From positions 6,615,595 to 6,679,594 of the forward strand of contig OX335644.1 of assembly GCA_946894095.1 (NCBI GenBank): 64,000 nucleotides of DNA, given 5' to 3'. Shown in pieces: positions 53,701 to 64,000 of the stretch; position 1 is the first letter of the stretch, and every line of letters begins with the position of its first letter. The stretch is from Incurvaria masculella. Lineage: Eukaryota > Arthropoda > Insecta > Lepidoptera > Incurvariidae. The notes beneath the pieces were generated by a model that was given only the letters and a program-made list of their open reading frames with translations, was not told the origin of the DNA and did not search any database. The position numbers and the translations under genes are program-made.

Positions 53701-56700
53701 TATTACTTTCGTAGGCATTTTCCTGCTATGGTTCAATTGAATAGTAGTTCATATATTGGTACGCATGGAAAATGTATTCCAATATTAATGTTAGATTAAA
53801 CTTTATGATTTTATTTTGGATTGTATCGTCACAGTTATACATGAAGTTCAGAAATGTAATAAAAATCATTGAACGTTAAATGTTGTATTTAAATAAGATT
53901 ATTAATAGATCTTGAAATATATATAAGAAATATATATATAACAATATATGAGAAAACGCCAAGTAAAAATATAGGTCTAATAACTCAAAGGTGCGAGTGA
54001 TGGTTTAATCCTCGGGATCCAGGTTTGATTCCGTACGACGACATATGGGTGTTTCTGTAATATCCGGTAGACTATAAATACCTCTAGGTTTAAACACTTG
54101 CGATTTCAAAATGTTCTGTATTCCGCTGATTAGGTCAATCATGTAATTCGCAAGATTCACCGGTGAATACTTACATTTTCTTACTCATGCAACGCGCATC
54201 CTAGTGTAGTCCCTTTTAATTATTCTTATTTAAAGTGCGATGACACGGTAAAATTATCAGAGATGACTTCATTCGAAAGCTAATCGTACACTTGTAACAC
54301 GTGCATAAACGACGATAATTATAAAGAAGCTTACGTATGTAGTAGTAGGCAGCGCACAGATGTAGATCAAGAGCAACATGACAGCGACGAACGATTCCCT
54401 GTGTCGACCCAGTGTCCGCGGGTACTCGTCGCACAGCGCAGTGATGATGGCCTCCAGCCCTCCGAACGTACTGTCCAGGCCTAAAGTGATCAGCATCAGG
54501 AAGAATATTATCGACCAGAACACGGAACCGGTCATCGTGGCTATCGCTTCAGGGTACACTATGAACACGAGGCCGGGTCCTTCGAGGCCGACTTCCTCGA
54601 TGCTTTTATTTTGGACGTGAGCCATGTACCTGGAAATGAGAGAAATTGCGGGTTTACTTACCGTTCATAAAATCATTAGCGTTCACGGTGATATATCTTG
54701 TTAAGATCTTATGAGAGAAGACGTACCCGAGGACGGAGAATATGACGAATCCCGCCAGAAAGCTCGTGAGGCAGTTGATGGAGGAGGTTAGAATTGCGTC
54801 CCGGTAGCAATTGTTATTGAACTTGTTGTAGCTGGAGAGAGCGAGCAAGGTTCCGAATCCAGGCCCTAGTGAAAAGAAGATCTGAGAAGCTGCATCAATC
54901 CATACCTGCCAGAAATGAAATGTCAGACAAATCAAAAACAATAAAAATGTAATAATAGAGCATCCTGGTGTTCCCATGGAGGTGAAGAAATAACCTCCAT
55001 GGGTGTTCCTGTTTTAGTTTTAGGATAAAATGTGAAACAGCAAAGGCATCAAAGAAAACTGATTTAACATTTTCTATCAATTGGTAATTATAATTAACAA
55101 AAACAATGTTTATTTATGTTCAGGCTCGAAATTAGATAAATTATAATTATATATTAGGACCCATAGACGAAATTTTAATAATTTAGACATTAATAATGAG
55201 ATTTCGAAACTGAACACTCATTTTGTTCACATCATTTTTACAATTGTCACTTGTCAGAATTATTTATGTATATTGAATATTTGTGATAAAAACTTTCATT
55301 AATGTTTGTAATGATCGCATTGTTGCATTTCCTACCGGGTTTTGTAAAAGCAGCTGTCGTCTTTTTCATGATTGCGTAAAAATCATCAACCCTGTTTTCA
55401 GTAAACATACCAGATGCGCTTCACCGCAGTCCTAATATACATCTAATTGCAATATTACACTGAACACGCAGCGAGCTGGCTAGTGTAAAACACCTGGCAG
55501 TACACCATATTACAAAGCATAAACGAAGATTTCCTACCTTGGAATTCTGGAGTTTGTGCCATTCTGGAGTAAGGTAGTATCTGATTCCCTCCGTAGCTCC
55601 CGGTAATGTTACTCCTCGTGCCAGCAAAATAAGAAGGACCACGTAAGGAGCTAAAGCCGTAACCCAAACCACCTAAAAGTAACATGCATTTAAAGCTGTG
55701 CCCTTTTAACTTTAATTTAAAAGTTATAGGCCCGATTGGCCTGGAAAAATATTTTAATATTTAACCTTTCCTGTACTTCGAACGCCTTTCCAGAGAGAGA
55801 AGTATACCAGAATGAAGACTCCAAATACACACAGCGCCAAGGAAGGCTTTATCGGTCCCATGTCATCAAGTCCGTTCGATTTGTGCTGCTCCAGTACGTT
55901 GCGTCTAAACAAATGATCACAATTTCTGTTAACAATAAAGTATATAATTATTCAACGCAGAATAAAATGTTTATCCTTATCAATTATTTTACCAGAATAA
56001 ATGTATTAGGCCATTATCTAAATTTTGCATCTCTCGTTGGTAAAGCTTCATTGCAATGAATTAACATCTGTTAAACTTTTCCAATTATAGCCCTTTATTT
56101 GAACAATTCTTCTCTTTACTTAGGGTACATTTTAATAAACCTCAGTAAAATTAGGGTAAGATGTTAGGGAATCAATGCAATGAGGAAGAATTTTGAAGGT
56201 AATTTTTTTCTCAAAATTTGTGATGTCATTAATGTAGGTAAATTGTCGCACGATTTACATGCACGATACATCTAATAATAAAAAAAATATTAATGTCACC
56301 ATCGCTCCTATTATTATTCAAACCGAATTTCAAAAAATTACTCAAAAAAGTTGAAACCATATACTTCGAATATATAAGTACGGGAGTGGCGACAGAAACT
56401 CATTCGCATAGAGGCAGCGTAGCCACGTTGCAGCGATAATACACTGGCTGTAGCGCCTGCCAGTGAGTTCGCTTACGAATTCGGGACGCTAAACATCGAA
56501 AGTTCGTTGGAATAAATGGCATGTACAGTTCTTAAGTGTCGTTGGAACTCGAGAACATCAGAGTGAGCGAATCCGTAAGTGAACTGACTAGGCTGAGCTA
56601 CCGTCAGTTTATGTCAGCAGTTTATGTTTTATCACTTAAACGTGGCTACGCTTCCATACGGATGAGTTTCGGTCACCACACCCATCCTTCTTTATTCAAT

Positions 56701-57354
56701 GGGATAACCTTGATGAGTATGTTCTAAAGTGCTGAAGATATGTATAACAGAGATGGTGGTGACAAAAGTAAATTTTTGAGCGGCTAGTGGCTCATGAGCG
56801 AGTGGACTTGCCTTCAATCATAGAGATCTAGGTTCAAATCCCCGCCCCGTTAATGCATCACTTTCGTTCACTTTCTGTCTTGGATAACTGCATTTCGTTA
56901 CGAATTAGAGCTGTTCCATGTAAAACTGTAGGTCCCCTTCACCTACTAGGTAGTAGGGTTAAACCCGCCCGGGTACCACCACATCGGATACAAAGATGGT
57001 TAAAGTGGCAATGAAAAATGGTTGGTGTTTTTCATCCTCTTCAATGTAGCCATACTCATAAAGGAAGGGCTAATATCAGGACGGTGGGTGTGGTCCTAGC
57101 CAACCCTGTCCAGTTACATTAAAAATAAACACACTCGAAGAATTCCTTGGCGGGTGACGTTGCGTTGGGGTTGAGCTGCGGATCGGTGACGGGCGTGCAG
57201 AGCGCCGTGTTCCACTCGTTGTTGCAACTGGTCCACGGCAGCACGGACGACACCGACGAGATGGAGGCGATCAGGTAGTACACCGCCCAGCCGATGATGG
57301 TGTTGTAGTACATGCCCATGTAGATGTCGATCATGCAGATGGCGTAGCCCACAC
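50778..57354 (-). CDS. SerT: Serotonin transporter, 3' seven exons (TM3 to C-terminus)
   Basis: This Na+/Cl--dependent plasma-membrane symporter returns serotonin to neurons (SLC6A4 family). Exons in coding order are 57135-57354, 55766-55904, 55538-55672, 54727-54905, 54335-54629, 51510-51878 and 50778-50849, all GT-AG and in frame, giving about 469 codons of an expected ~600-630. The 5' exons (N-terminus, TM1, TM2) lie beyond the right edge. TM3 begins [19 protein letters not shown]2 has the cysteine pair in [13 protein letters not shown] and a sequon NAT. TM6 contains [18 protein letters not shown] and TM8 [16 protein letters not shown] with the sodium-site Asp-Ser. TM10-12 are in the long exon, and the tail is [18 protein letters not shown], ending CDL. 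The match to insect SerT is much stronger than to dopamine or GABA transporters. A tandem array copies the 5' edge of the TM3 exon. Confidence 0.92.
53383..53505 (+). mobile_element. SINE fragment in SerT intron
   Basis: It contains 'tatccgtattttgcatcca', 'gatatggcacctagtttcta' and 'gggctaatatcaggacagta', the 3' half of the shared body, without a clear A-tail. Confidence 0.6.
56395..56690. mobile_element. Foldback element of the 'gtggctacg' family, best copy
   Basis: The left end 'gacagaaactcattcgcat' then 'ggcagcgtagccacg' is inverted at the right end as 'cgtggctacgcttccat', then 'ggatgagtttcggtc'. The middle has 'tcgcttacgaattcgggac' and 'gtcgttggaactcgagaaca'. It lies in a SerT intron. 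Confidence 0.7.
56785..57127 (+). mobile_element. SINE, full length, tRNA-like head, next to SerT splice donor
   Basis: The head has 'gctagtggctcatgagcgag' (A-box-like) and 'ctaggttcaaatccccgcc' (B box). A linker 'tcactttctgtcttggataa' and the shared body follow, ending 'caaccctgtccagttacatt' and an A-rich tail. The tail ends about 6 bases from the SerT donor (AC at 57133-57134 on the plus strand). Confidence 0.78.
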
Positions 57355-57938
57355 CTGGGAGCAGATACACATTGACGCCTCAGTCAACTGGGAAATGAGC
57401 GGTGACCGGGTTCGGGAAGATGATCGTAAGTCAGTACATGCCCATGTAGATGTCGATCATGCAGATGGCGTAGCCCACACATAAGAGCAGATACACATTG
57501 ACGCCTCAGTCAACTGGGAAATGAGCGGTGACCGGGTTCGGGAAGATGATCGTAAGTCAGTACATGCCCATGTAGATGTCGATCATGCAGATGGCGTAGC
57601 CCACACATAAGAGCAGATACACATTGACGCCTCAGTCAACTGGGAAATGAGCGGTGACCGGGTGCGGGAAGATGATCGTAAGTCAGTACATGCCCATGTA
57701 GATGTCGATCATGCAGATGGCGTAGCCCACACATAAGAGCAGATACACATTGACGCCTCAGTCAACTGGGAAATGAGCGGTGACCGGGTGCGGGAAGATG
57801 ATCGTAAGTCAGTACATGCCCATGTAGATGTCGATCATGCAGATGGCGTAGCCCACACATAAGAGCAGATACACATTGACGCCTCAGTCAACTGGGAAAT
57901 GAGCGGTGACCGGGTTCGGGAATATGATCGTAAGTCAT
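57309..57938. repeat. Tandem array, 5 x 126 bp, copying a SerT exon-intron boundary
   Basis: Units begin TACATGCCCATGTAGATG at 57309, 57435, 57561, 57687 and 57813, an exact 126-bp spacing. Each unit has 46 bp of the TM3 exon 5' edge plus about 80 bp of upstream intron. Unit 1 has the working acceptor (CCCAG before GTGTGGGC on the minus strand). Units 2-5 all read CTTAT there instead, so the AG is lost. Other differences between units are single bases (for example CGGGTTCGGG and CGGGTGCGGG). Confidence 0.9.
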
Positions 57939-60900
57939 AATAACTATACACATAACATTAATTTGAGTTTCAGCGACATCTAAATTTGAAGCATTGTAAT
58001 CAGATTTGGAAAATAATCTGAAAAAGTATTGGTCGTACATAACTTTTTCCATATTTTTTTCATTATGTTTGATGACAACATTTTCAAGAGGGTGATGCCT
58101 TGAATTAATGTCTTCATTTTGTTATTTAAATATTTAGTATAAAAAGATGTAAATCAAGCTATTCTTTTATTTGGACCAAACGTGTCATCCCAATTATCAT
58201 CGTAAAATAAAAATTCTGTGGTATCAGTCCTCTATCTATCCTAAGCCGACAGAAACTGTAAATATAAGTTAAAAACAAAGTAGGGCTAAGACAACTACCT
58301 CAGTAGTAACAGTCAGTATTCTCTGAGATAGGTGTGATTTCAACCAATTATAAGAATTAACAAATGGATAGTACTCTTAAAATTTTCTAAGTAAATTACG
58401 ATGAGATACGGTACCAAAAACTTATTTTTGCAAACGCAGCCATGCGGGCATTTGTATATATGTAGCCATGCTCAAAAAGGGAATGTACTGGAAAGGCACC
58501 TAATTCCTTCGGTAATGCGGTGTGTTGAGCTCATATCGTGACAGTGGATGTGGCATTTGCCATTCATGTCCAGTTACATAAAACATAATAGATAATAACA
58601 TAGATTATAATACTGTTCACGCCAATATGGCATGGGTGACCTAGGTGGGTAGTTTACACTTCACAAGCATTCAATCCCATCCGAAGTTTTTCCTATGCCA
58701 CCCTCTCTCGCCTACTAGCTGTCAAGCATGGTGCACGCATGCGCCGCGTCCCCGCAACTTTTCACCGTGGAGCTCTCGTAGGGCTCCACGCCTGCAACCC
58801 GCCGCGCGCCTGACAAGCTGTGTCGTCTCCCCTCGTCTGGGCGAAGTGCTGTGCCGCCGAACGCGTTCCCGGGACCTGGACGCCTAGGAGCTGGTGCTGC
58901 TGGAGGTAGGTGGCTGTTTATACTCCTCTGGTGGTCCGCTTTGACGTCCCGAGGCTACCGGGTACTGCAACTCCTTCGTTTGTGAAGTGCGACCTGACTG
59001 GGCGCGTACAAATACCATCGACGGAAAATGACTGAACTTTAGCCGATTTTTGTTCGACCTTAGGTTAGGCCCTATATGTGTAGTTTTTCACGTTATAAAA
59101 AGTGAAATTGCTTAATTTATTACTTTTTAGTCTGCACTTTTTTTCTTTCTTATAGGTTTTCTAAATGCGAAATGAGAATAGACACCAAGAGATTATGGAT
59201 GCAATATGGGGTTGCTGATACGATGAGAGCTATTTTGCTGACAACATAATCGAGACAAGTCAAGGAAGGACCAGGGTACGTATATTGATAAAGCTCGAAT
59301 ACATGTAACCTCGATAGATATGTGGTAGTCCATCGGCGGAAACGGTTTGTTAGACAAACGTTCCCTTCACCATTACAAGCGGGGCAAGAACTTTCCCATA
59401 GTCCTCGCGATAGCTGGATCCTTACACTTATTGCTTAAATTACAGTAGAAAAAGACGAGCAGGTATCAATCGTTATAAAGTTTCGCGGCACCGCCGCCGC
59501 GGCGCGGGAGGGACGATGCCAATAAGCCACGACCGCACGTGACTCTCAGCGGGGGAAAAAATGCGGCGTTCGCTTCCGACTGACTTCTCACTAACAAGGA
59601 GTAGTCTCTGGAGAAAGAGTAGGAATAAACTCCGTGCGAGAATGGTTGTGCAAGGGGCATATTTTCTTGGAAAGTAAATAAACTGTTGCAATTCTGACCT
59701 ATAGTGAGTGTCGCATATTTTGTGAGAAATAAAATCTCAAATGTCAAAAAACACGGAGATCGACGATCTCAACATTACAAAGAGTGTAAACATAGGACGT
59801 CAGAAAAATATTTGGAAGAAATTGCAGGCGCGGAGGATGTGATCCGCTAGGAGATAGAAAACTAAGGACACAGAAGGTATGCGCATTTTAGGGAATTATA
59901 AAGTCACTCAGTAGGGGTTAAAACCGCACGCAACGTATGTCTTCATGCAGTTATCTCCACACGAAGACCTAGCTAATGTTACCTACATACTTATCCGTAT
60001 AATGTCTAACAAAGACGCTTCACGTGCGCCCTGCTGCAGCTGCGTCCCAAACACAGCCTTCCCCACATTGACGTAACTATACCATTTGGGGCCCGTGGCA
60101 AATTCTTTTGATGGGGCCCATGAATCTCTAAAAATGAATCAACTTCTTTTTGTTTAGGTTGGTTGAAATGCTTAAAGATTAACTTGAAATTGTATTATGA
60201 TGTTTAGTTGTCTCACTTTGGATTTTAAGCAGAACTTATAAAAATATACTTTTCAAATAAAATAAAATACTCAGGTACAATAAAAAAAAAAAAGTTTTTG
60301 TGGGCCGGGGCCCTCTTGGGTCGGGGCCCGTGGCATTTTGCTTCTCTGCTTCTCCACCTTCTCGAATCTTTTAAAAAAAAGTTTGACCCACTGAGTCGAC
60401 TATATCGCAACGAACACAAGGGATATACGATACGCCACCTCCGCACCGCCGCCGCCGCCATCTCCGTCGTCGGCTGACGGATCGGAGGCGGAAGTGCATC
60501 GGAGGCGCACAGTTCGCCTCCATCCGAAACTCAAATATTGAAATCGATCTCGAGTGCAATGAGCGGACTTATGACTGGGGCTCGCGAACCCGTCGTCGAG
60601 CGAAGCGAAATGGTATTGAAATGTTATAGATTCATAAATTAACTTTTTTGTTTGGTTTTCGGCACAGTGATGCACCCTGGGATTTAGTGAGATCTAAGAT
60701 TTTACCATTGTATATTATATTACCACTTGCTGAGGTAACCGGCTCCTCTCCGGATCAATGTCATTTCGGACTGGTGTCGGGCTGAACCTAACATTTTATT
60801 ATATATGGATTCCCCATACAAACTTTCCATCATCAAACCCTCTTTGAGTTCATTATCCGTCACAAAAGTTTCCCAAAGTTACTTTCGCAGTTATAAAATG

Positions 60901-63768
60901 AGTATGGGTGTGTGAAAAAAGTTAATTCCGTGTTAAACCACAAAAGAAAGAAAAATGTGTGTGGTTCTTAGCTTTTTGGAGTCACTGTATAGAGGTTTGA
61001 TTTTTTGAAACAAAAAATACGCCGTTTGACTGTTTTTAAACCGACTTAAAAAAGAGGAGGAGGTTCTCAATTCGTTGGAATCTTTTTTTGTTCACCGATT
61101 AGACCCCTGGACCGATTTTAGATGAAAGCAATCAAGTAATTCGGTAGTGACTTTCCAAATATTTCCAATGTACGTTTGTAAGGGGAACATAGTTTGTTTT
61201 TACGGGCTATGTTTCTGCTACGGGCGATGGCTTCATTATTTTAATTACAAACAAATAGTGATTATAGCATTTACTGAGGGTATTGTAGTTTAACTAATAT
61301 TCCAGCCGAACAAAATAAGTGACAAATTGACTAAGAGCAGGTTGTATTACTTTAAAGCAAATAAAAGCGTCGCCAACGAAGTTACCACCCCGTTGGGATC
61401 ATTTCGCGAAGCCCATGAAACTCGAGGAGGCTACAGGAAGCGGGGATATGATTCGATTGTACGAATCGACACAACTTATCGCGGCGATAAATCTCGCCTT
61501 CAAAAGTTGCGACTTCGAAGCGACGCCAGCGCCCCAGCAGATAAACTAATTAGGCGCCTCGCGTGCGATATCATTCGATTATCAGGCGACAGATGGCGGC
61601 GTCGCGAACGCAACTACCCGCCGCTGATTGAATTTGTGATATACAAACTTCTGGAAAGTACCCGCAGTCGCGATTGGTTGCGACTTGTCTGATTTTAGGG
61701 CGGTAATGTTATACAGGGTGAGTTTGCATTGAATATATAATTTTTAAAAGGGGATTCGGAGCTAAGAAATGAATGTTAAATGCAATGGAAGATAATCTCG
61801 TTATTCCTTCGTTTCGTGACGGGGGTTGTATATAAACAGCTAAATCATCCCAAGACATTATGTAAAATCGTCAGAATTTCATTTTCTCTCTCGACTCCCC
61901 GAATCTTTCTCACCGGCTAAAAGTGAAGTTTGCGGTCACTTCAAGTGAAACGGAGACTTAGAGGACCCTGAGTGAAAAATGTAGTCGGCCATGCCGAGAG
62001 GCCAGGATCATACATTTTAAAGAGTTCCCTGAGATTCTCACTATGGTTAAGTACTTTAGCTATTTGTCTTGTGTTAAGAGTATTGCCTCATCTATATTTA
62101 TAAGAACTGGCCCTGTTTGTGGGGTACCGCTCGCTGGTTGGTGGGAAATATGTGTGTCAGGTCGACGATGCTTGGTTGACTGAAAAGGTTGTGAGGGTCG
62201 AATCGAAGGCCAACCGATCTCATCATGGGCAACCGATTTGATTGTTTTTATTACTGTTCAACATACTTAGCATGTGTCGTTCACCAATGCATACATTCCG
62301 GTTTTTAATATCATCATTAATTTTTATTTTTTGCATAAATACTTATGAAATTTTATTAATTAATAAATCATTAGTTTTTTTAAAGGTTCACACCTTGGAT
62401 CGAGCCAGAGTGCAAAATGATACTGGTTTTGACGGTAGATTAAATAATATTCTTTGACGTTTTTAAAAAAGTGCGCGCATTTTCAATTTCTTCATTTCAT
62501 TTCTTTTCCATAGGTAGGATACCTACACTTGGACACATTATCAATATGTCGGTACGGGAAGTGCCGACATACAAATTCACAGATTCAATAAGTCTTTGAA
62601 TCTCAGCATAACACTCAACTGAGGCGTCGCGCCACTAAGTTTCCGCAGCTGAAACTTCTTACATCCTGGCCGACTACTCTATAACTCGTTTACATACGTA
62701 ATACTGAATCAGTTAATAACTCCTGAGATTCACTGCGGATTCGCTTGGTTGACCGGGGGAAATGTTGACTTAGCATGAATAATCGCCGTTCCGTGGCAGC
62801 GGCGGCGTATTCACGCGCGGAAACAACACGGCGAAGGCTGAGCATCCCTTATCTTTTTTATTGCGAGGGGAGATTGATTCGTGATGATGATGGAGCTGTG
62901 CGTTGCGTTTACTTGCTCGACTTTCACATATCCGTTTGGTAGAATTAAGCCACTTTGATTTTCTTTACATCAAATAACATCTACCTTTATGGAAGAAGTA
63001 AGTGAATGAATAAATTGTATTTTATAGATAAAGAAGAAAATTACAGCCATCCTTCACAATTCATGGATTAATGTTTTAGCGTCGCGCCTTGGATTTTTTT
63101 TTCGAACCATTGAATTTGCGTGTTTCAGTTTGTAGACCGTCCATAGGTTTTCATGAATTTAACAATTACATTACTACATTTAGGGTAGAATATAAGTACA
63201 GGGAAATATACTTTTTTAATGATTATAAAACTTATTAAATTCAATTATTGTAAAAGTAAGTGCTCAATATTGGTTGTATTTTTTTTTATTAATAAAATCC
63301 GATTGTATTTTTTGAACAACACAGTATATATATGTATTTAAGACTGTAGTAAATATTATAATAAGACAACATTTACTTAATAGAGCCCTGACCCTATCAG
63401 TTCCCCAAACTACGGGTGAAAACTGTTTTTTTTTATTTTACATTTCTTATTTTACATGCTCTTAATGATTTACTTACTAGGTTTTTGAAATTGTTAAATT
63501 GTTGATTCTAAAATATATTGACAAAACATACGTCTTTTACGTTATAATTCTCATACGTTTAATTTTTTTAATAAACTTTATAGATTGGCAAATATTGGCT
63601 AAAACATTGAAAAAAGATTGTCTTTTTTTACCTTCATTTTAGAATTGTATTGCTGCAAAATACAGATGTTTACGAAAAATGAAAACATACGGGCATAGAA
63701 AAAACCTTTCTCAAGTGATTAAAATGTTTTATTAAAACCTGACAACTTTTAGGGACAGGAAACCTTAA
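57939..63768. other. Sequence upstream of the first visible SerT exon
   Basis: This is presumably SerT intron, since SerT exons for TM1-2 are not found in it. It holds a SINE fragment (58445-58590), GC-rich patches (58690-58900, 59470-59620, 60400-60560, 61430-61690) and a pair of GGGGCCC-rich repeats (60090-60120 and 60300-60335). The 121-codon plus-strand ORF at 61327-61692 resembles nothing I know and is Arg-rich low-complexity. No gene is supported. Confidence 0.45.
58445..58590 (+). mobile_element. SINE fragment
   Basis: It contains 'gtagccatgctcaaaaaggg', 'gaaaggcacctaattccttc', 'gttgagctcatatcgtgaca' and 'gccattcatgtccagttaca', followed by A-rich sequence. Confidence 0.65.
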
Positions 63769-64000
63769 GGTGGCCCATCCCGCTCATCTCCCCATACAAA
63801 AGGGGAAAGAAGATCACGCCCATATTTCTTGTCAGAGATCCAAAATTTTGCTCAAAATAGCTTTATTTTATCGAACTAGATGTCTGATGACCATTGGCAT
63901 TGTAAAATTGTGTTTGGTTTCTAAGTTATAAGGTCCGAAAGTTCGCATTTTTCGCGCGTTTTATACAATAACTTTGGAGGTAGATTACGCAATGATAAAG
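63769..64000. mobile_element. TTAA-flanked MITE (piggyBac-like), second copy, cut by window end
   Basis: After TTAA (63765-63768) it starts GGTGGCCCATCCC and runs nearly identical to 9121-9355, including 'gaaagaagatcacgcccata', 'gctttattt(t/g)atcgaac' and 'aagttataaggtccgaaagt'. The right end is outside the window. Confidence 0.8.

Noticed and set aside
57309..57938. Regular repeats as a CRISPR array
   Set aside because: The units are contiguous 126-bp tandem copies of a SerT exon boundary with no spacers, in a eukaryotic genome.
61327..61692. 121-residue plus-strand ORF
   Set aside because: It is Arg-rich with no recognisable domain and no splice or family support. It is most likely a chance frame in a GC-rich patch.

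Overview
The window is nuclear DNA from an insect, most probably a moth or butterfly (Lepidoptera). It is AT-rich, its genes are split into short exons with GT-AG introns, and the spaces are packed with short repeats of lepidopteran type: a repeated SINE body, foldback DNA elements, a TTAA-flanked element, and the 'ggttccgtaccc' repeat. The protein products are closest to arthropod families. The species cannot be named from the sequence.

Layout, left to right. (1) 1-6480: repeats and no confident gene, possibly one terminal exon near 1165. (2) 8039-15727, minus strand: a complete six-exon gene for a single-pass membrane receptor with a cytoplasmic SEFIR domain (IL-17-receptor-like). (3) 17970-23933, plus strand, head-to-head with the receptor: a complete ten-exon gene for the nucleolar DEAD-box helicase DDX56 (fly Hlc, yeast Dbp9). 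Introns 4, 6, 8 and 9 each carry one copy of a ~126-nt sequence with the layout of a box H/ACA snoRNA, so the gene looks like a snoRNA host. (4) 26593-33033: a 6.4-kb DNA transposon with 29-bp terminal inverted repeats and a decayed reading frame ending in a PHD finger. (5) 35360-37366 and 40275-45509, minus strand: two neighbouring genes (called Y and X here) for small multi-pass membrane proteins with matching exon layout, probably tandem paralogs of unknown function. Exon 3 of X has been tandemly copied, and one copy is split by a LINE fragment. (6) 50778-57354, minus strand: the 3' seven exons (TM3 to the C-terminus) of the serotonin transporter SerT (SLC6 family). Its upstream exons lie beyond the right edge. 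(7) 57355-64000: SerT intron or upstream sequence, beginning with a 5 x 126-bp tandem array that copies the exon-intron boundary of the first visible SerT exon.

The genes are ordinary single eukaryotic loci, not an operon. The closest functional link is DDX56, a 60S ribosome-assembly factor, with the H/ACA-like RNAs inside its introns, since both would act in rRNA maturation. The observations most worth following are these RNAs, the two independent tandem exon amplifications whose surplus copies are spliced out of use, a SINE family that pairs one body with either tRNA-like or 5S-rRNA-like heads, the insect IL-17R-like receptor, and the PHD-finger transposon. Exon borders were placed by hand from splice sites and reading phase. 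Every junction reported for the SEFIR, DDX56, SerT and X genes keeps frame.
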